From the NCBI RefSeq assembly GCF_019063845.1, contig NZ_CP077683.1:4208501-4272500 (forward strand): a stretch of DNA of 64,000 nucleotides, written 5' to 3'. This DNA is from Geomonas subterranea. Its GTDB lineage: Bacteria; Desulfobacterota; Desulfuromonadia; Geobacterales; Geobacteraceae. Positions 1 through 8,035 of this stretch are shown piece by piece. How positions within the stretch are numbered: the first letter of the stretch is position 1; each line of letters opens with the position of its first letter. A program made the translations under genes and the position numbers. The notes under the pieces were generated by a model. The model searched no databases. It was not told where the DNA came from and worked only from the letters and a program-made list of their open reading frames with translations.

Positions 1-1576
1 AGCCGACCAGGTCGTCGGCGAGGATGGGGACCCGCACCTCCAGCCCGTGCGCCATGCTGGTGCGGTCCACCTTGGCCAGCACCGAGGGGAGGTGGAACTG
101 GATGTCGGCTTGTTGACGTGCCCCCAAAGATGAACGCGTTTTTGACGCCTCTCCAATGAGAGCGGCGTATTCCGCCACCGGGTCCGAGCCGGAGAGGGCC
201 GACTGCAACCCGGGTGAGAAAATCCTGTTTTTCAGTGCGTTGCCGCAGATCCTGCGGAAGGTGGCGTGGTCCCGGTCAGGCCCCTCGGCCGCCGCGTCAA
301 GAATCCGTTCCACCAGGATGCGCGCGCCATAGCGCTGACTGTCGGAGGGGAGGAAGCGGGCAAGGGAGCGGACGGCGTCGCGCAGCGGCGCGGGTAGGCG
401 CCGGATGAGCGGGGTAAGCTCGCCGGCGAGGTAGGTGTCGTAGCCGGCCAGGAGCTCGTCGCCGCCGTCCCCGGCCAGGATCACGGTCGCTTCCTTGCGT
501 GCGAAGGCGCAGAGCTGGTGCATGGGGAAGAGCGAGGCGTCGGCCAGAAGCTCCCGCATGCTGGCGAGCGTATCCCGGATGGTCTCCTCGTTCCATTGAA
601 AGCGCACCACCCGGTGCTCGATCCCCAGGTGCCGGGCGTAGTCGGCCGCGGCGGGGCTTTCGTCGAAGCCCGCCTCGTCGAAGGCGAGGGTGAAGGCGGT
701 AGGGCGCAGGCCGGCGCGGGTAGCCGAGCGGGCCACGGCGTAGGAGTCCAGCCCCCCGGAGAGGAAGAGCCCGAGCGGCGCGTCGGAGACGGTCTGGGCG
801 GCCACGGCGCGGTCGAGCCGGGCGCGGAACTCCGCCACGCGCTCTTCCTGCGCGGCCGTCTTACCGGCTTCGCAAGGGGACTGGCCCCTGGCGGAGCCAG
901 TCCCCGCCGGGCGCCAGAAGCGCTTCAGCTCGGTGCGTGCGGGGGTGGCCTTCAAAAGGGTGCCGGGGGGGAGCTGGCGCACCCCGGCGAGCCCGGTGCG
1001 GGGCGCGGGGAGGTAGTTGAAGGTGAAGTAGCTGTCGAGATCGCAGGGATCGTGGGGCGGCACCGGGTTCAGGGGGCCGAACAGGGCGAGCAGTTCCGAG
1101 GCGAAGAAAATCTCGCCCCCTTTGTCCTGGTAGAAGAGCGGCTTGATGCCGAGCGGGTCGCGCGCGAGCCACAGCGTCCGCTCGTAGCGGTCGGCCACGG
1201 CGAAGGCGAAGATGCCGTCCAGGCGTGACAGTGCAGCCTCACCCCACTGTACCCAGGCCGCCAGGAGCACCTCGGTGTCGGTACGGGTCGTGAAGCTGTG
1301 TCCCAGCGCCTGGAGCTCGGCGCGCAGCTCGCGGAAGTTGTAGATCTCGCCGTTGTAGGTGATGAGGTACCTGCCGTCGGGGGAGGGCATCGGCTGGCGC
1401 CCGGCCTCCGACAGGTCGAGGACGGCCAGGCGGGCGTGCCCGAAGAAGAGCCCCGGCTCCAGGTGCATCCCCTCGCCGTCCGGGCCGCGGTGGCGCACCC
1501 GCCCCAGCATGGCGGCGAGCCCGGCGCGGTCCCACTCCCCCTTGCCGGGGGCGTATATGCCGACAATGCCGCACAT
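1..1576 (-). CDS. asnB: Asparagine synthetase (glutamine-hydrolysing), AsnB family, 3' end cut by window edge
   Basis: Glutamine-dependent amidotransferase that amidates a carboxylate using ATP. The reading frame opens with MCGIVGIYAP, so the processed protein would start with the catalytic Cys2 of the N-terminal Ntn glutaminase domain. GRYLITYNGE and TDTEVLLAAW follow, then the ATP-PPase motif LFLSGGLDS near residue 272. About 525 codons are visible and the C-terminus lies beyond base 1. It is the last visible gene of the nonulosonate operon, about 100 bp after the radical SAM gene, so it may amidate a glycan or peptide carboxylate rather than make free asparagine (inference). Oddity: a palindromic repeat (about 873-906) lies in frame and encodes residues of roughly 223-235 in the linker between the two domains. 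Confidence 0.93.
   Translation of the reverse strand, partial: MCGIVGIYAPGKGEWDRAGLAAMLGRVRHRGPDGEGMHLEPGLFFGHARLAVLDLSEAGRQPMPSPDGRYLITYNGEIYNFRELRAELQALGHSFTTRTDTEVLLAAWVQWGEAALSRLDGIFAFAVADRYERTLWLARDPLGIKPLFYQDKGGEIFFASELLALFGPLNPVPPHDPCDLDSYFTFNYLPAPRTGLAGVRQLPPGTLLKATPARTELKRFWRPAGTGSARGQSPCEAGKTAAQEERVAEFRARLDRAVAAQTVSDAPLGLFLSGGLDSYAVARSATRAGLRPTAFTLAFDEAGFDESPAAADYARHLGIEHRVVRFQWNEETIRDTLASMRELLADASLFPMHQLCAFARKEATVILAGDGGDELLAGYDTYLAGELTPLIRRLPAPLRDAVRSLARFLPSDSQRYGARILVERILDAAAEGPDRDHATFRRICGNALKNRIFSPGLQSALSGSDPVAEYAALIGEASKTRSSLGARQQADIQFHLPSVLAKVDRTSMAHGLEVRVPILADDLVG
873..906. repeat. Family A palindrome (REP-like) inside asnB
   Basis: An inverted repeat with arms GGGGACTGG / CCAGTCCCC enclosing GGCGGAG. 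It is the same element found in intergenic DNA at 9993, 29393, 31634, 52779 and 62302. Here it is translated in frame as part of AsnB. Confidence 0.8.
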
Positions 1577-1678
1577 CGCTCAGCCCCGTTTCGGTCCGCG
1601 CAGGGACCGGGGCCGGGGCGCTAACGGTGGCGCGGCGATGTTGCAGGGGTGCAGGTTCATGTGGTTTCCTTTCCCGGA

Positions 1679-3184
1679 CTAGCGGAACCTGGAGGTGAAA
1701 AAGTTGAAGGCGGCGGATTCGAGCAGCAGGGCGGAAATGCCGTGGCGAACGCGCAGCCGCGCGAAAGGCGCGTAGAAGAGCGCCAACAGGCGGGTGATCC
1801 TGAACTTCAACGTGTTGCCGGTGTCGACCTTGTTGATCTTGCCGTCGATGAAGTAGGAGCAGATCTGGATCATCCTGATCTCACGTTCCTGCTGTTCACT
1901 GTACCAGGGGGGAGTGTAATCCCCTTCGGCCTCGATTTCCACCCAGTCCTCCAGCCGCTGCGGCTTGCGGTAGCCGCTTTGCACGGCGAGCGCGTAAAGC
2001 TCGGTGCCCGGCAGGGGGCGGTACTTGTTGGGAATGAAGATGAGGGCGCTCGCGTTGTCGTCGATGAGACGCATCATCAGTTCCCTGGTGAGCCTCAGGT
2101 CCTCCATGGTTTCCCCGGGGATCCCCACCAGCCAGTTGTAGGCCGCCTTGATCTCGGGGTGCCGGGCCAGCTTCCGGTTCACCTCGACGATCTGCTCCAC
2201 GGTGCAGTCCTTGTGCATAAGGTCGAGCATCCGCTGGGAGCCGGACTCGGCGCCGATGTGGAGGATGTTGGTGCCGGCCTGGGCCAGCTTGGTCAGGTAG
2301 GCGTCGCTCATGCGCACGATCTCGTTGATGCGCGCCCCGCGGAAACCGAGCCCCACCTTGATGCCGCGGCGCTGGATCTCGTCGATCACCTGCTCCACGT
2401 GTTCGAGGTTCACAAAGGAGTCGTCGTCGATGAAGTAGATGTAGGTGGCGCCGTACTTCTGGTGCACGAACTGGACGTGGTCGGCGACGTGCGCGGCGGG
2501 GAGGTGGCGGTACTTCTGCGCCATGTCCCGGTACTGGGCCGGCGAGGAGCAGAAGGCGCAGCGGTAGGGGCAGCCGAGCGCGCTGTACATGGGGAAGATC
2601 CGCTCGCTGCTGTCCAGTTGCCCGTAGTGGCCGAGGTCCTGCTCGACCAGGTGGTAGGGGATGTCGCGGTAGTCCACCATCTCGAAGCTCGCCTCGGGGG
2701 GGACCTCGCGCACCCCGCTTCCCGTGCGATACATGAGCCCGGGGATGGCGTCGAAGGGGGGGGCGTCCGCGTCGCCCCGCAGGCGCCTGGCCAGCCGGGA
2801 GAGCGGCAGCGAGCCGTACCCCTTGATGACGAAGTCGATGCTCGGCTCGTCGAAGACCTCCAGGGCGTTGAAGGTGGTATGCGGGCCGCCCCACGCGACC
2901 GGGAGGTCCGGGTGCTCGGCTTTGAGCCAGCGCGAGATCTCCAGCGCGTTCTTGATGGGGGGGCCGGTCATGACGCTCAGGCCGACCAGGAGGGTCTCCT
3001 CGGTGACCAGGCGGGCGATGTCCTCGTGCCAGGTGGCGGGGGAGAGGCGGACATCGACGATGTCGACCCGTATCCCGCTCTTGATGGTGTCAACCGCCGC
3101 GTACAGCACGCTCAGGGGCAGGTGGCGCACCAGGACGCTCCCCGCCATCCCCATCTTCGGGTATACCAGGACGACGTTCTTCAT
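1679..3184 (-). CDS. B12-binding-domain radical SAM protein
   Basis: Predicted radical SAM enzyme of 501 residues. The first ~150 residues look like a cobalamin-binding Rossmann fold (MKNVVLVYPKMG start, later VAWGGPHTTFNALE). The radical SAM core carries the iron-sulfur motif GCPYRCAFCSSP (CxxxCxxC) near residue 204, followed by IYFIDDDSF and GAESGSQRMLDLM strands. The classical DxHxxG cobalamin motif is not obvious, which is common in this class. It overlaps the upstream methyltransferase by 4 bp (ATGA-type junction), so the two are probably translationally coupled. Members of this family methylate or rearrange unactivated carbons or act on lipids and sugars; a role in modifying the nonulosonate or its carrier is inferred from context. 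The substrate is unknown. Confidence 0.85.
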   Translation of the reverse strand: MKNVVLVYPKMGMAGSVLVRHLPLSVLYAAVDTIKSGIRVDIVDVRLSPATWHEDIARLVTEETLLVGLSVMTGPPIKNALEISRWLKAEHPDLPVAWGGPHTTFNALEVFDEPSIDFVIKGYGSLPLSRLARRLRGDADAPPFDAIPGLMYRTGSGVREVPPEASFEMVDYRDIPYHLVEQDLGHYGQLDSSERIFPMYSALGCPYRCAFCSSPAQYRDMAQKYRHLPAAHVADHVQFVHQKYGATYIYFIDDDSFVNLEHVEQVIDEIQRRGIKVGLGFRGARINEIVRMSDAYLTKLAQAGTNILHIGAESGSQRMLDLMHKDCTVEQIVEVNRKLARHPEIKAAYNWLVGIPGETMEDLRLTRELMMRLIDDNASALIFIPNKYRPLPGTELYALAVQSGYRKPQRLEDWVEIEAEGDYTPPWYSEQQEREIRMIQICSYFIDGKINKVDTGNTLKFRITRLLALFYAPFARLRVRHGISALLLESAAFNFFTSRFR

Positions 3185-4158
3185 TGTTCTCCCTTCACTC
3201 CCACGAAGAAGAATTCGGTGGACTGCAAAACTCCCAGCTCGACCAGGCGCGCGTCCATGTCGCGCAGGTAGCGGGCCAGGGCGCGGTTCTTTTCCTCGTC
3301 GAACCTGAGCCCGCCGATGAACTCGTGGAAGAAGGCGTAGCGCTCCTTAAGGACCAGTTCCTTGAACGTGCCCGACAGCGCCTTATGCATCTCGCGGAAG
3401 CCTGCCTCGTTGTCGTTGGGGGACTGGAGCTTCTCTGCATCCTCGGTCTCGTAGCGCATGTTGGCGAAGAGCTTGCCGATCTCACCCTCGACCGCCTCGG
3501 GCGCCGGGACCGGGAAATCGGCGTGGAAGCCGTTGCCGGCGGACAACAGGGTCCTGAGCAGGTGGCAGAAGGCGGCGTTGCCCCGGGTGACCCGGTCGCG
3601 GGTCGGCTCGTGGGCGATCACGATGCCCCCGACGCGCAAGAGCTCTCTGACCCGCGCCATGACGCTTGCCTGGTCCGGGAAGTGGTGCAGCGCGCCGAGG
3701 AAGACTACCGCATCGAAGCTCCCGACGGCAAGCCCGGGATGTGCGAACAGGTCGCCGGAGAGGTAGGCGAGGCCGCCGCGCTCCCCCCGCCAGGGGTCCT
3801 CGTCGGCCATGCGGCGCGCCACCTCGATGCAGGCGGGGGAAAGGTCGATCCCGGTGACGTGGTGGCCGGCGCGGGAGAGCTCCAGGCTGAGGTAGCCCGG
3901 GCCGCAGCCGATTTCCAGGACGCGGGCCGCGCGCTCACCGAGCTGGTCGCGCAGGGTCTTCTCGATCAGCTCGAACTGTTCGTAGAAGTCGAGCTTCACG
4001 TAGGCCGGGTCGCGCCAGGGGTTGTTGATGAACCACTCGCAGCGCGGCGCCCGGCGCAGGTCCGGGATGTGGCCGTGGGCCATCCTCTCGTGGATCTGGT
4101 GGTTGAAGGCCCGGGCCTCCTCCTCCAGCACCGCCGCTTCACCGCGCTCAGTAGACAT
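3181..4158 (-). CDS. Class I SAM-dependent methyltransferase
   Basis: 325 residues with a canonical Rossmann SAM-binding motif I, VLEIGCGPGYLSLEL (around residue 95). GIDLSPACIEVARR supplies the acidic ribose-binding residue, and the motif II/III strand SFDAVVFLGALHHF follows. The N-terminal extension (about 80 residues) and C-terminal ~100 residues do not match a family I can name. The start overlaps the 3' end of the amidotransferase gene by 11 bp and the stop overlaps the radical SAM start. It is therefore an internal gene of the sugar operon, probably acting on the glycan or a precursor. The substrate cannot be read from sequence. Confidence 0.85.
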   Translation of the reverse strand: MSTERGEAAVLEEEARAFNHQIHERMAHGHIPDLRRAPRCEWFINNPWRDPAYVKLDFYEQFELIEKTLRDQLGERAARVLEIGCGPGYLSLELSRAGHHVTGIDLSPACIEVARRMADEDPWRGERGGLAYLSGDLFAHPGLAVGSFDAVVFLGALHHFPDQASVMARVRELLRVGGIVIAHEPTRDRVTRGNAAFCHLLRTLLSAGNGFHADFPVPAPEAVEGEIGKLFANMRYETEDAEKLQSPNDNEAGFREMHKALSGTFKELVLKERYAFFHEFIGGLRFDEEKNRALARYLRDMDARLVELGVLQSTEFFFVGVKGEQ

Positions 4159-5359
4159 GGTGGCGCAGCCTCCATTCCCCGTTCACCTGCTCCCACAGGT
4201 GCGGCGAGCGCGCCTTGTCGATCACCTCCCAGAAGCGCTCCTCGGTGATCCCCATGTACTCCAGGATCTCGTGGAAGTACTTGGCCGGGAACTCGGCGTC
4301 GTAGCGCTTCACCAGGGCGACCGCCTCCTCGCGGGTGATCTTCTGGTTGCGCACCTCCTGGGCCGCGTCGTAGGTGGCCCGGCCGATACCGAACTTGATG
4401 AAGGTGGTGTAGTAGTGCAGGGGATCGATGCGGTCGTCGATGGAGCTGTACTTGGAGTACGACCCCTCGGTGCGCTCCACGTTGACCTGGAAGCCGGTGT
4501 GCTCGGAGGCGTAGTAGTAGCACTCCTGCGGGTCCCACTTCAGGTAATACCCGAGATAATGCACCTCGGTCCCCACCTCGCGCAGCACGTTGCCGTCGAT
4601 GGGGAGGTACGGGTTCAGGTCGCGCGGGTCGACCTGGTACTGCGAGATCAGGTCGCGGGCCGAGACGCCCCCCAGGAACAGCGAGTCGAGGTCGCGGGTG
4701 GTCTCGAAGAAGGAGGGGGCCATGGTGGGGCGGTCGTTCTCCTTGATGTTGTTGCCATACTCGGCCTGGTTCTCGCCGTAGAAGACCAGCGGGATCCGGT
4801 ACAGACCCGAGAAGCGGGGACCGATCAGGCGCTGCCCGATGATGAAGGGCTGGAAGGGGTGCACCAGGTTTTCGAAGGCGAGCCGGGTCAGCAGCCGGTG
4901 CAGCTTGCCGTTGGGGGTGTAGAGGATGTTGTCCAGGCCGGAGTGGATCCAGTTCTGGAAGTTGTGCCAGCCGATCTCGGTGTACTTGTGCGGCGCCCAG
5001 GTCACGGTGAGCGGGTTCATGCCGTACTTGTACTTGAGGATGTGGGCGGTGAAGGCGCTGTCCTTGCCGCCGCTCCCCGGCACGATGCAGTCGTAGCCGC
5101 CGTCCTTGCTCCGGTGCCGGTTGCAGAGCTCGATCAGCTCCTCCTCGCGCGTCTTCCAGTCGATGACCTTTTCTTTCATGTCGGCGAAGGTGCAGGCGCT
5201 GCAGACACCCTCCTCGTCGAACTCGATGGTCGGCTTCTTCTCGGTGCCGCGGTTCTTGAACTCCACCACGGAACTCGGGCGCTGGTTGGAGATCACGCAG
5301 CGCTTGCAGAACTTCACTTCTTCGGGCAGGCCGTAGTAGGCCTCGAGATGCTCGCTCAT
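4148..5359 (-). CDS. N-acetyl sugar amidotransferase (WbpG/PseA-like PP-loop enzyme)
   Basis: 403 residues. It shows two Cys pairs near the N-terminus (FCKRCV and GVCSACTF, likely a zinc site) and an ATP-PPase loop GSGGKDSAF around residue 97, the signature layout of the WbpG/PseA/LegA family. These enzymes convert an N-acetyl group of a sugar to an acetamidino group, using ammonia supplied by a HisH/HisF pair in the O-antigen example of Pseudomonas. Here the dedicated HisH and HisF paralogs are encoded immediately upstream in the same operon, which supports that three-component reaction. A repeat-filled gap of 160 bp separates it from hisH2. Start ATG is preceded by GGGGAAATATAG. The exact sugar amidated is inferred from the neighbouring nonulosonate genes. 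Confidence 0.9.
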   Translation of the reverse strand: MSEHLEAYYGLPEEVKFCKRCVISNQRPSSVVEFKNRGTEKKPTIEFDEEGVCSACTFADMKEKVIDWKTREEELIELCNRHRSKDGGYDCIVPGSGGKDSAFTAHILKYKYGMNPLTVTWAPHKYTEIGWHNFQNWIHSGLDNILYTPNGKLHRLLTRLAFENLVHPFQPFIIGQRLIGPRFSGLYRIPLVFYGENQAEYGNNIKENDRPTMAPSFFETTRDLDSLFLGGVSARDLISQYQVDPRDLNPYLPIDGNVLREVGTEVHYLGYYLKWDPQECYYYASEHTGFQVNVERTEGSYSKYSSIDDRIDPLHYYTTFIKFGIGRATYDAAQEVRNQKITREEAVALVKRYDAEFPAKYFHEILEYMGITEERFWEVIDKARSPHLWEQVNGEWRLRHHVY

Positions 5360-5400
5360 CTATATTTCCCCTTTGCAGTCAGCGTGGTCAGTTTTAGAAG

Positions 5401-5510
5401 TCCCCCCTTCCCCCGCGGGAGGGGGTTAGGGGGTGGGGGTAGGTGCCACGTTGGTGCTAATGGCAGGTTCACCCACCCCCCAGCCCCCTCCCGTCAAGGG
5501 AGGGGGAGAG
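5401..5510. repeat. Family C MITE-like inverted-repeat element, copy 1
   Basis: About 110 bp with pyrimidine- and purine-rich hairpin ends. The left end contains CCCCGCGGGAGGGGGTTAGG and the right end CCCCCTCCCGTCAAGGGAGG, around a short core GGTGCCACGTTGG. The reverse complement matches 20896-21005 along nearly its whole length. It fills the gap between hisH2 and the amidotransferase gene. Confidence 0.75.
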
Positions 5511-5520
5511 TTGGAAACGG

Positions 5521-6153
5521 CTAGCGGCAGCTCTCCACCCAGGCGGAGAGGATGCCGAGGCCCGCGCCGCCGCTCTTCTCCGGGTGGAACTGGCAGCCGG
5601 TGATGTTGCCGCGCTGCACGGCTGAGACGAAGTTGTACCCGCCGAAGTCGGTGATTGACAGGATGTCGCTCTCTTCGGCCGGCACCGCGGCGTAGCTGTG
5701 CACGAAGTACATGTCCTCGCCCGGCCGCACCCCGGCGAAGGGGGTCCCGTCCCAGCGCCCGGGCTGCGGCGGCAGGATGCCGTTCCACGCCATGTGCGGG
5801 AGCTTCGCCACCGCCGGCAGGAGCTTCACCTCGCCGGACAGCAGGGCAAGGCCGGCGGTGACGCCGAACTCCTCGCCCCGGTCGAAGAGGAGCTGCATGC
5901 CGAGGCAGATGCCGATCATCGGCTTGCCCCCGGCCGCGTACTCCCTGATGCAGTCGATGAGCCCGCACCCGGTGAGGCGCTCCATGCCGGAAATGAAGGA
6001 ACCGACTCCCGGGAGCACCAGCCCGTCCGCGGCCAGGAGTTCGGACGGCTCGCGGGTCAGCATCGGCTCGCCGCCGACCTTCTCCACACCGTTCACGATG
6101 CTCCTCACGTTTCCCAGCCCGTAATCTACTATGGCTATGCCCGGTTTTTTCAT
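5521..6153 (-). CDS. HisH paralog, glutamine amidotransferase of the sugar-amidination system
   Basis: 210-residue class I glutaminase resembling imidazole glycerol phosphate synthase subunit HisH. The catalytic triad is present: Cys in GICLGMQLLF and His-Glu in CQFHPEKS; the oxyanion region PGVGSF is also conserved. The true histidine-pathway HisH is encoded separately at 34118-34741, so this copy is specialised. By analogy with HisH2 of Pseudomonas B-band O-antigen clusters it should hydrolyse glutamine and channel ammonia through the HisF paralog to the amidotransferase encoded next. The start MKKPGIAIVDYG overlaps the upstream hisF2 gene by 4 bp. A longer upstream open frame exists but runs through the hisF2 gene and is rejected. 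Confidence 0.9.
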   Translation of the reverse strand: MKKPGIAIVDYGLGNVRSIVNGVEKVGGEPMLTREPSELLAADGLVLPGVGSFISGMERLTGCGLIDCIREYAAGGKPMIGICLGMQLLFDRGEEFGVTAGLALLSGEVKLLPAVAKLPHMAWNGILPPQPGRWDGTPFAGVRPGEDMYFVHSYAAVPAEESDILSITDFGGYNFVSAVQRGNITGCQFHPEKSGGAGLGILSAWVESCR

Positions 6154-6905
6154 GGACGTACCTGGACCCCTCCGGCGAGAAGGGCCTCCTTGATCTGGCC
6201 CACACCCGCCAGGTTGTAGTGCAGGATGGACGCGACGGCGACGGCGTCGCAGGCGGTCTTTTGGAACAGGTCGAGGACGTGGCCGCAGCTGCCGATGCCG
6301 CCGCAGCCGATCACCGGGATGCCGGCGTCCTTGGCCGCCGCCTGCAGCAGCTGCAGGTCGCACCCCTTCTTGGTCCCCTCGGTGTCCACCGAGGTCACCA
6401 GGAGCTCGCCCGCCCCCAGCTCCTCCAGCTCGCGGCACCAGGAAAGGGCGTCCTTGCCGGTATGCTCGCGGCCGTTGTCGCAGTAGGACTCCCAGGCGGT
6501 GCCGTGGCGCTTGGCCTCCACCGAGGCCACGATGCACTGCGAGCCGAAGGTGCGCACCGCCTCCGCGATGAACTGCGGCGTCTTGACCGCCTGGGTGTTG
6601 ATGGCCACCTTGTCGGCCCCCGCCTTCAGCGAGCGCTCGATGTCCTGCATGGTGCGGATGCCCCCTCCGACGGTGATGGGGACGAAGACGTCCCGGCAGG
6701 AGCGCTCGATGATGTCGAACAGGTTGTTGCGCCCGTAGAGGCTCGCCACCGCGTCCATGAAGAGGATCTCGTCGATGCGCTCTTCGTAGTACTTCACGGC
6801 CAGGTCGTGCGGGTCGCCGATCTTGCGCACCCCTTCCAGGTGGATCCCCTTGATCACGAACTCGTTCTTGATGTCGATCCTGGCGATCAATCGCTTCTTG
6901 ATCAT
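6150..6905 (-). CDS. HisF paralog, TIM-barrel partner of HisH in sugar amidination
   Basis: 251-residue (beta-alpha)8 protein related to HisF. It keeps the first catalytic Asp (ARIDIKNEFVIKG) and the phosphate-binding loops ITVGGGIRT and VIGCGGIG. In HisF the second catalytic Asp lies in VVAIDAR (seen in the authentic HisF at 35739-36497), but here the equivalent strand reads VASVEAK, an Asp-to-Glu change. This suggests it no longer performs the histidine cyclase step and serves as an ammonia conduit (inference). Start ATG follows GGAGGC on the minus strand. It overlaps legG by 4 bp and hisH2 by 4 bp, so the three are co-translated. Confidence 0.9.
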   Translation of the reverse strand: MIKKRLIARIDIKNEFVIKGIHLEGVRKIGDPHDLAVKYYEERIDEILFMDAVASLYGRNNLFDIIERSCRDVFVPITVGGGIRTMQDIERSLKAGADKVAINTQAVKTPQFIAEAVRTFGSQCIVASVEAKRHGTAWESYCDNGREHTGKDALSWCRELEELGAGELLVTSVDTEGTKKGCDLQLLQAAAKDAGIPVIGCGGIGSCGHVLDLFQKTACDAVAVASILHYNLAGVGQIKEALLAGGVQVRP

Positions 6906-8035
6906 GCCGCCTCCGGGTGGTCGGCGAAGCGCTTCTGCACGCTCACTTCCCAAAGGCGCGGGTCCTTCAGAAGGTTCACGAACTGTTCGGTGCTGTTGCC
7001 GTTGCCGAAGTGGGTGGAGCGTTCGCCGCGCTGGGTGGCGCACTGCCCGATGGCCTCCAGCACCTCGACGCGCGACTCATGCACGTTGAGGATGCAGCCG
7101 CTGTGGCACCTGCCGTCCTGCCTGGTGCCGATGTTGATGGAACAGACCCCGTAGAAGGGCGCCTCGCGCACCGCGGCGCTCGAGTTGCCGATCATGAAGT
7201 CGGCGTGCTTCAAAAGGACCAGGAAGGCCTCGAAGCGCACCGAGGGGAAGATGCGGAAGTGCGGGTTCCCCCTGAGCGCCTCCAGCTCCTCGATGATGAT
7301 CTCGGAGCCGGGGTCGTTGTTCGGGTAGATCACCACGTAGTCGCGTTCCGATTCCAGGAGCGCCGCCTTCACTTCCTTCACCTTGGCCAAGAGGTTGTGG
7401 AGGCTCGTGGTGACCGGGTGGTAGGTGAAGATGCCGTAGTGCTCGAAGGGGATCTCGTAGCGCTCCTTCACCTCGGCGAGGGAGGGGAGCGCGTCCGACA
7501 TCATGAGGTCGAGGTCCGGGGATCCGATGCTGAAGATGTTGCCCCCGGGCTCTCCCATCCGCATCAGGCGCGCCTTGGCCTCGTCGTTGGCCACGAAGTG
7601 GAGATGGGCCAGCTTCGAGATGGAGTGGCGGATCGATTCGTCGATGGTGCCGGAGACCTCGCCCCCTTCGATGTGGGCCACCAGGATGTTGTTGAAGGCC
7701 CCCACGATGGCGCCGGCCAGTGCCTCGGCTCGGTCCCCGTGGATCACCATGAGGTCGGGCTTGGTCAGGTCGACGTAGTTGGAGAGCCCTTGGATGGTGT
7801 TGGCCAGGATGTTGTCCATGGAGTCGTTGGACTTCTGGTTGATGAACTTGAAGATGCGCTGGAAGCCGGCCTTCTCCACCTCGTCGCCGGTGTTGCCGTA
7901 CTTGGGGAGGACGTGCATGCCGGTGACGAAGACGTGCACCTCGAAGCCCTCCTCGCGGTCCAGGGCGTGCATCAGGGACTTCAGTTTGCCGAAGTCGGCG
8001 CGGGTCCCGGTGAGAAAGAGTACCTTCCTAGCCAT
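6902..8035 (-). CDS. legG: Hydrolysing UDP-N-acetylhexosamine 2-epimerase (NeuC/LegG family)
   Basis: 377 residues beginning MARKVLFLTGTRADFGKL, the characteristic start of hydrolysing 2-epimerases of nonulosonate pathways. HIEGGEVSGTIDESIRHSIS supplies the conserved His and Glu, and NSSAAVREAPFYG the C-terminal UDP-binding loop. Expected reaction: UDP-diacetamidobacillosamine (or UDP-GlcNAc) to a free mannose-configured sugar plus UDP, the substrate of the next enzyme. The upstream in-frame extension is ignored because MARK matches the family start. It overlaps legI by 8 bp. Legionaminate rather than sialate is favoured because the amidinating genes are linked, but sequence alone cannot settle the substrate. 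Confidence 0.9.
   Translation of the reverse strand: MARKVLFLTGTRADFGKLKSLMHALDREEGFEVHVFVTGMHVLPKYGNTGDEVEKAGFQRIFKFINQKSNDSMDNILANTIQGLSNYVDLTKPDLMVIHGDRAEALAGAIVGAFNNILVAHIEGGEVSGTIDESIRHSISKLAHLHFVANDEAKARLMRMGEPGGNIFSIGSPDLDLMMSDALPSLAEVKERYEIPFEHYGIFTYHPVTTSLHNLLAKVKEVKAALLESERDYVVIYPNNDPGSEIIIEELEALRGNPHFRIFPSVRFEAFLVLLKHADFMIGNSSAAVREAPFYGVCSINIGTRQDGRCHSGCILNVHESRVEVLEAIGQCATQRGERSTHFGNGNSTEQFVNLLKDPRLWEVSVQKRFADHPEAA

Noticed and set aside
1649-3271. 540-codon plus-strand open frame opposite the radical SAM gene
   Set aside because: It is an antisense shadow of a GC-rich gene; no family motif and no ribosome site. The minus-strand radical SAM protein has clear motifs.
5521-6537. 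N-terminal extension of the HisH paralog to 338 codons
   Set aside because: The extension lies within the hisF2 gene in another frame, has no family resemblance, and MKKPGIAIVDYG is the proper start.
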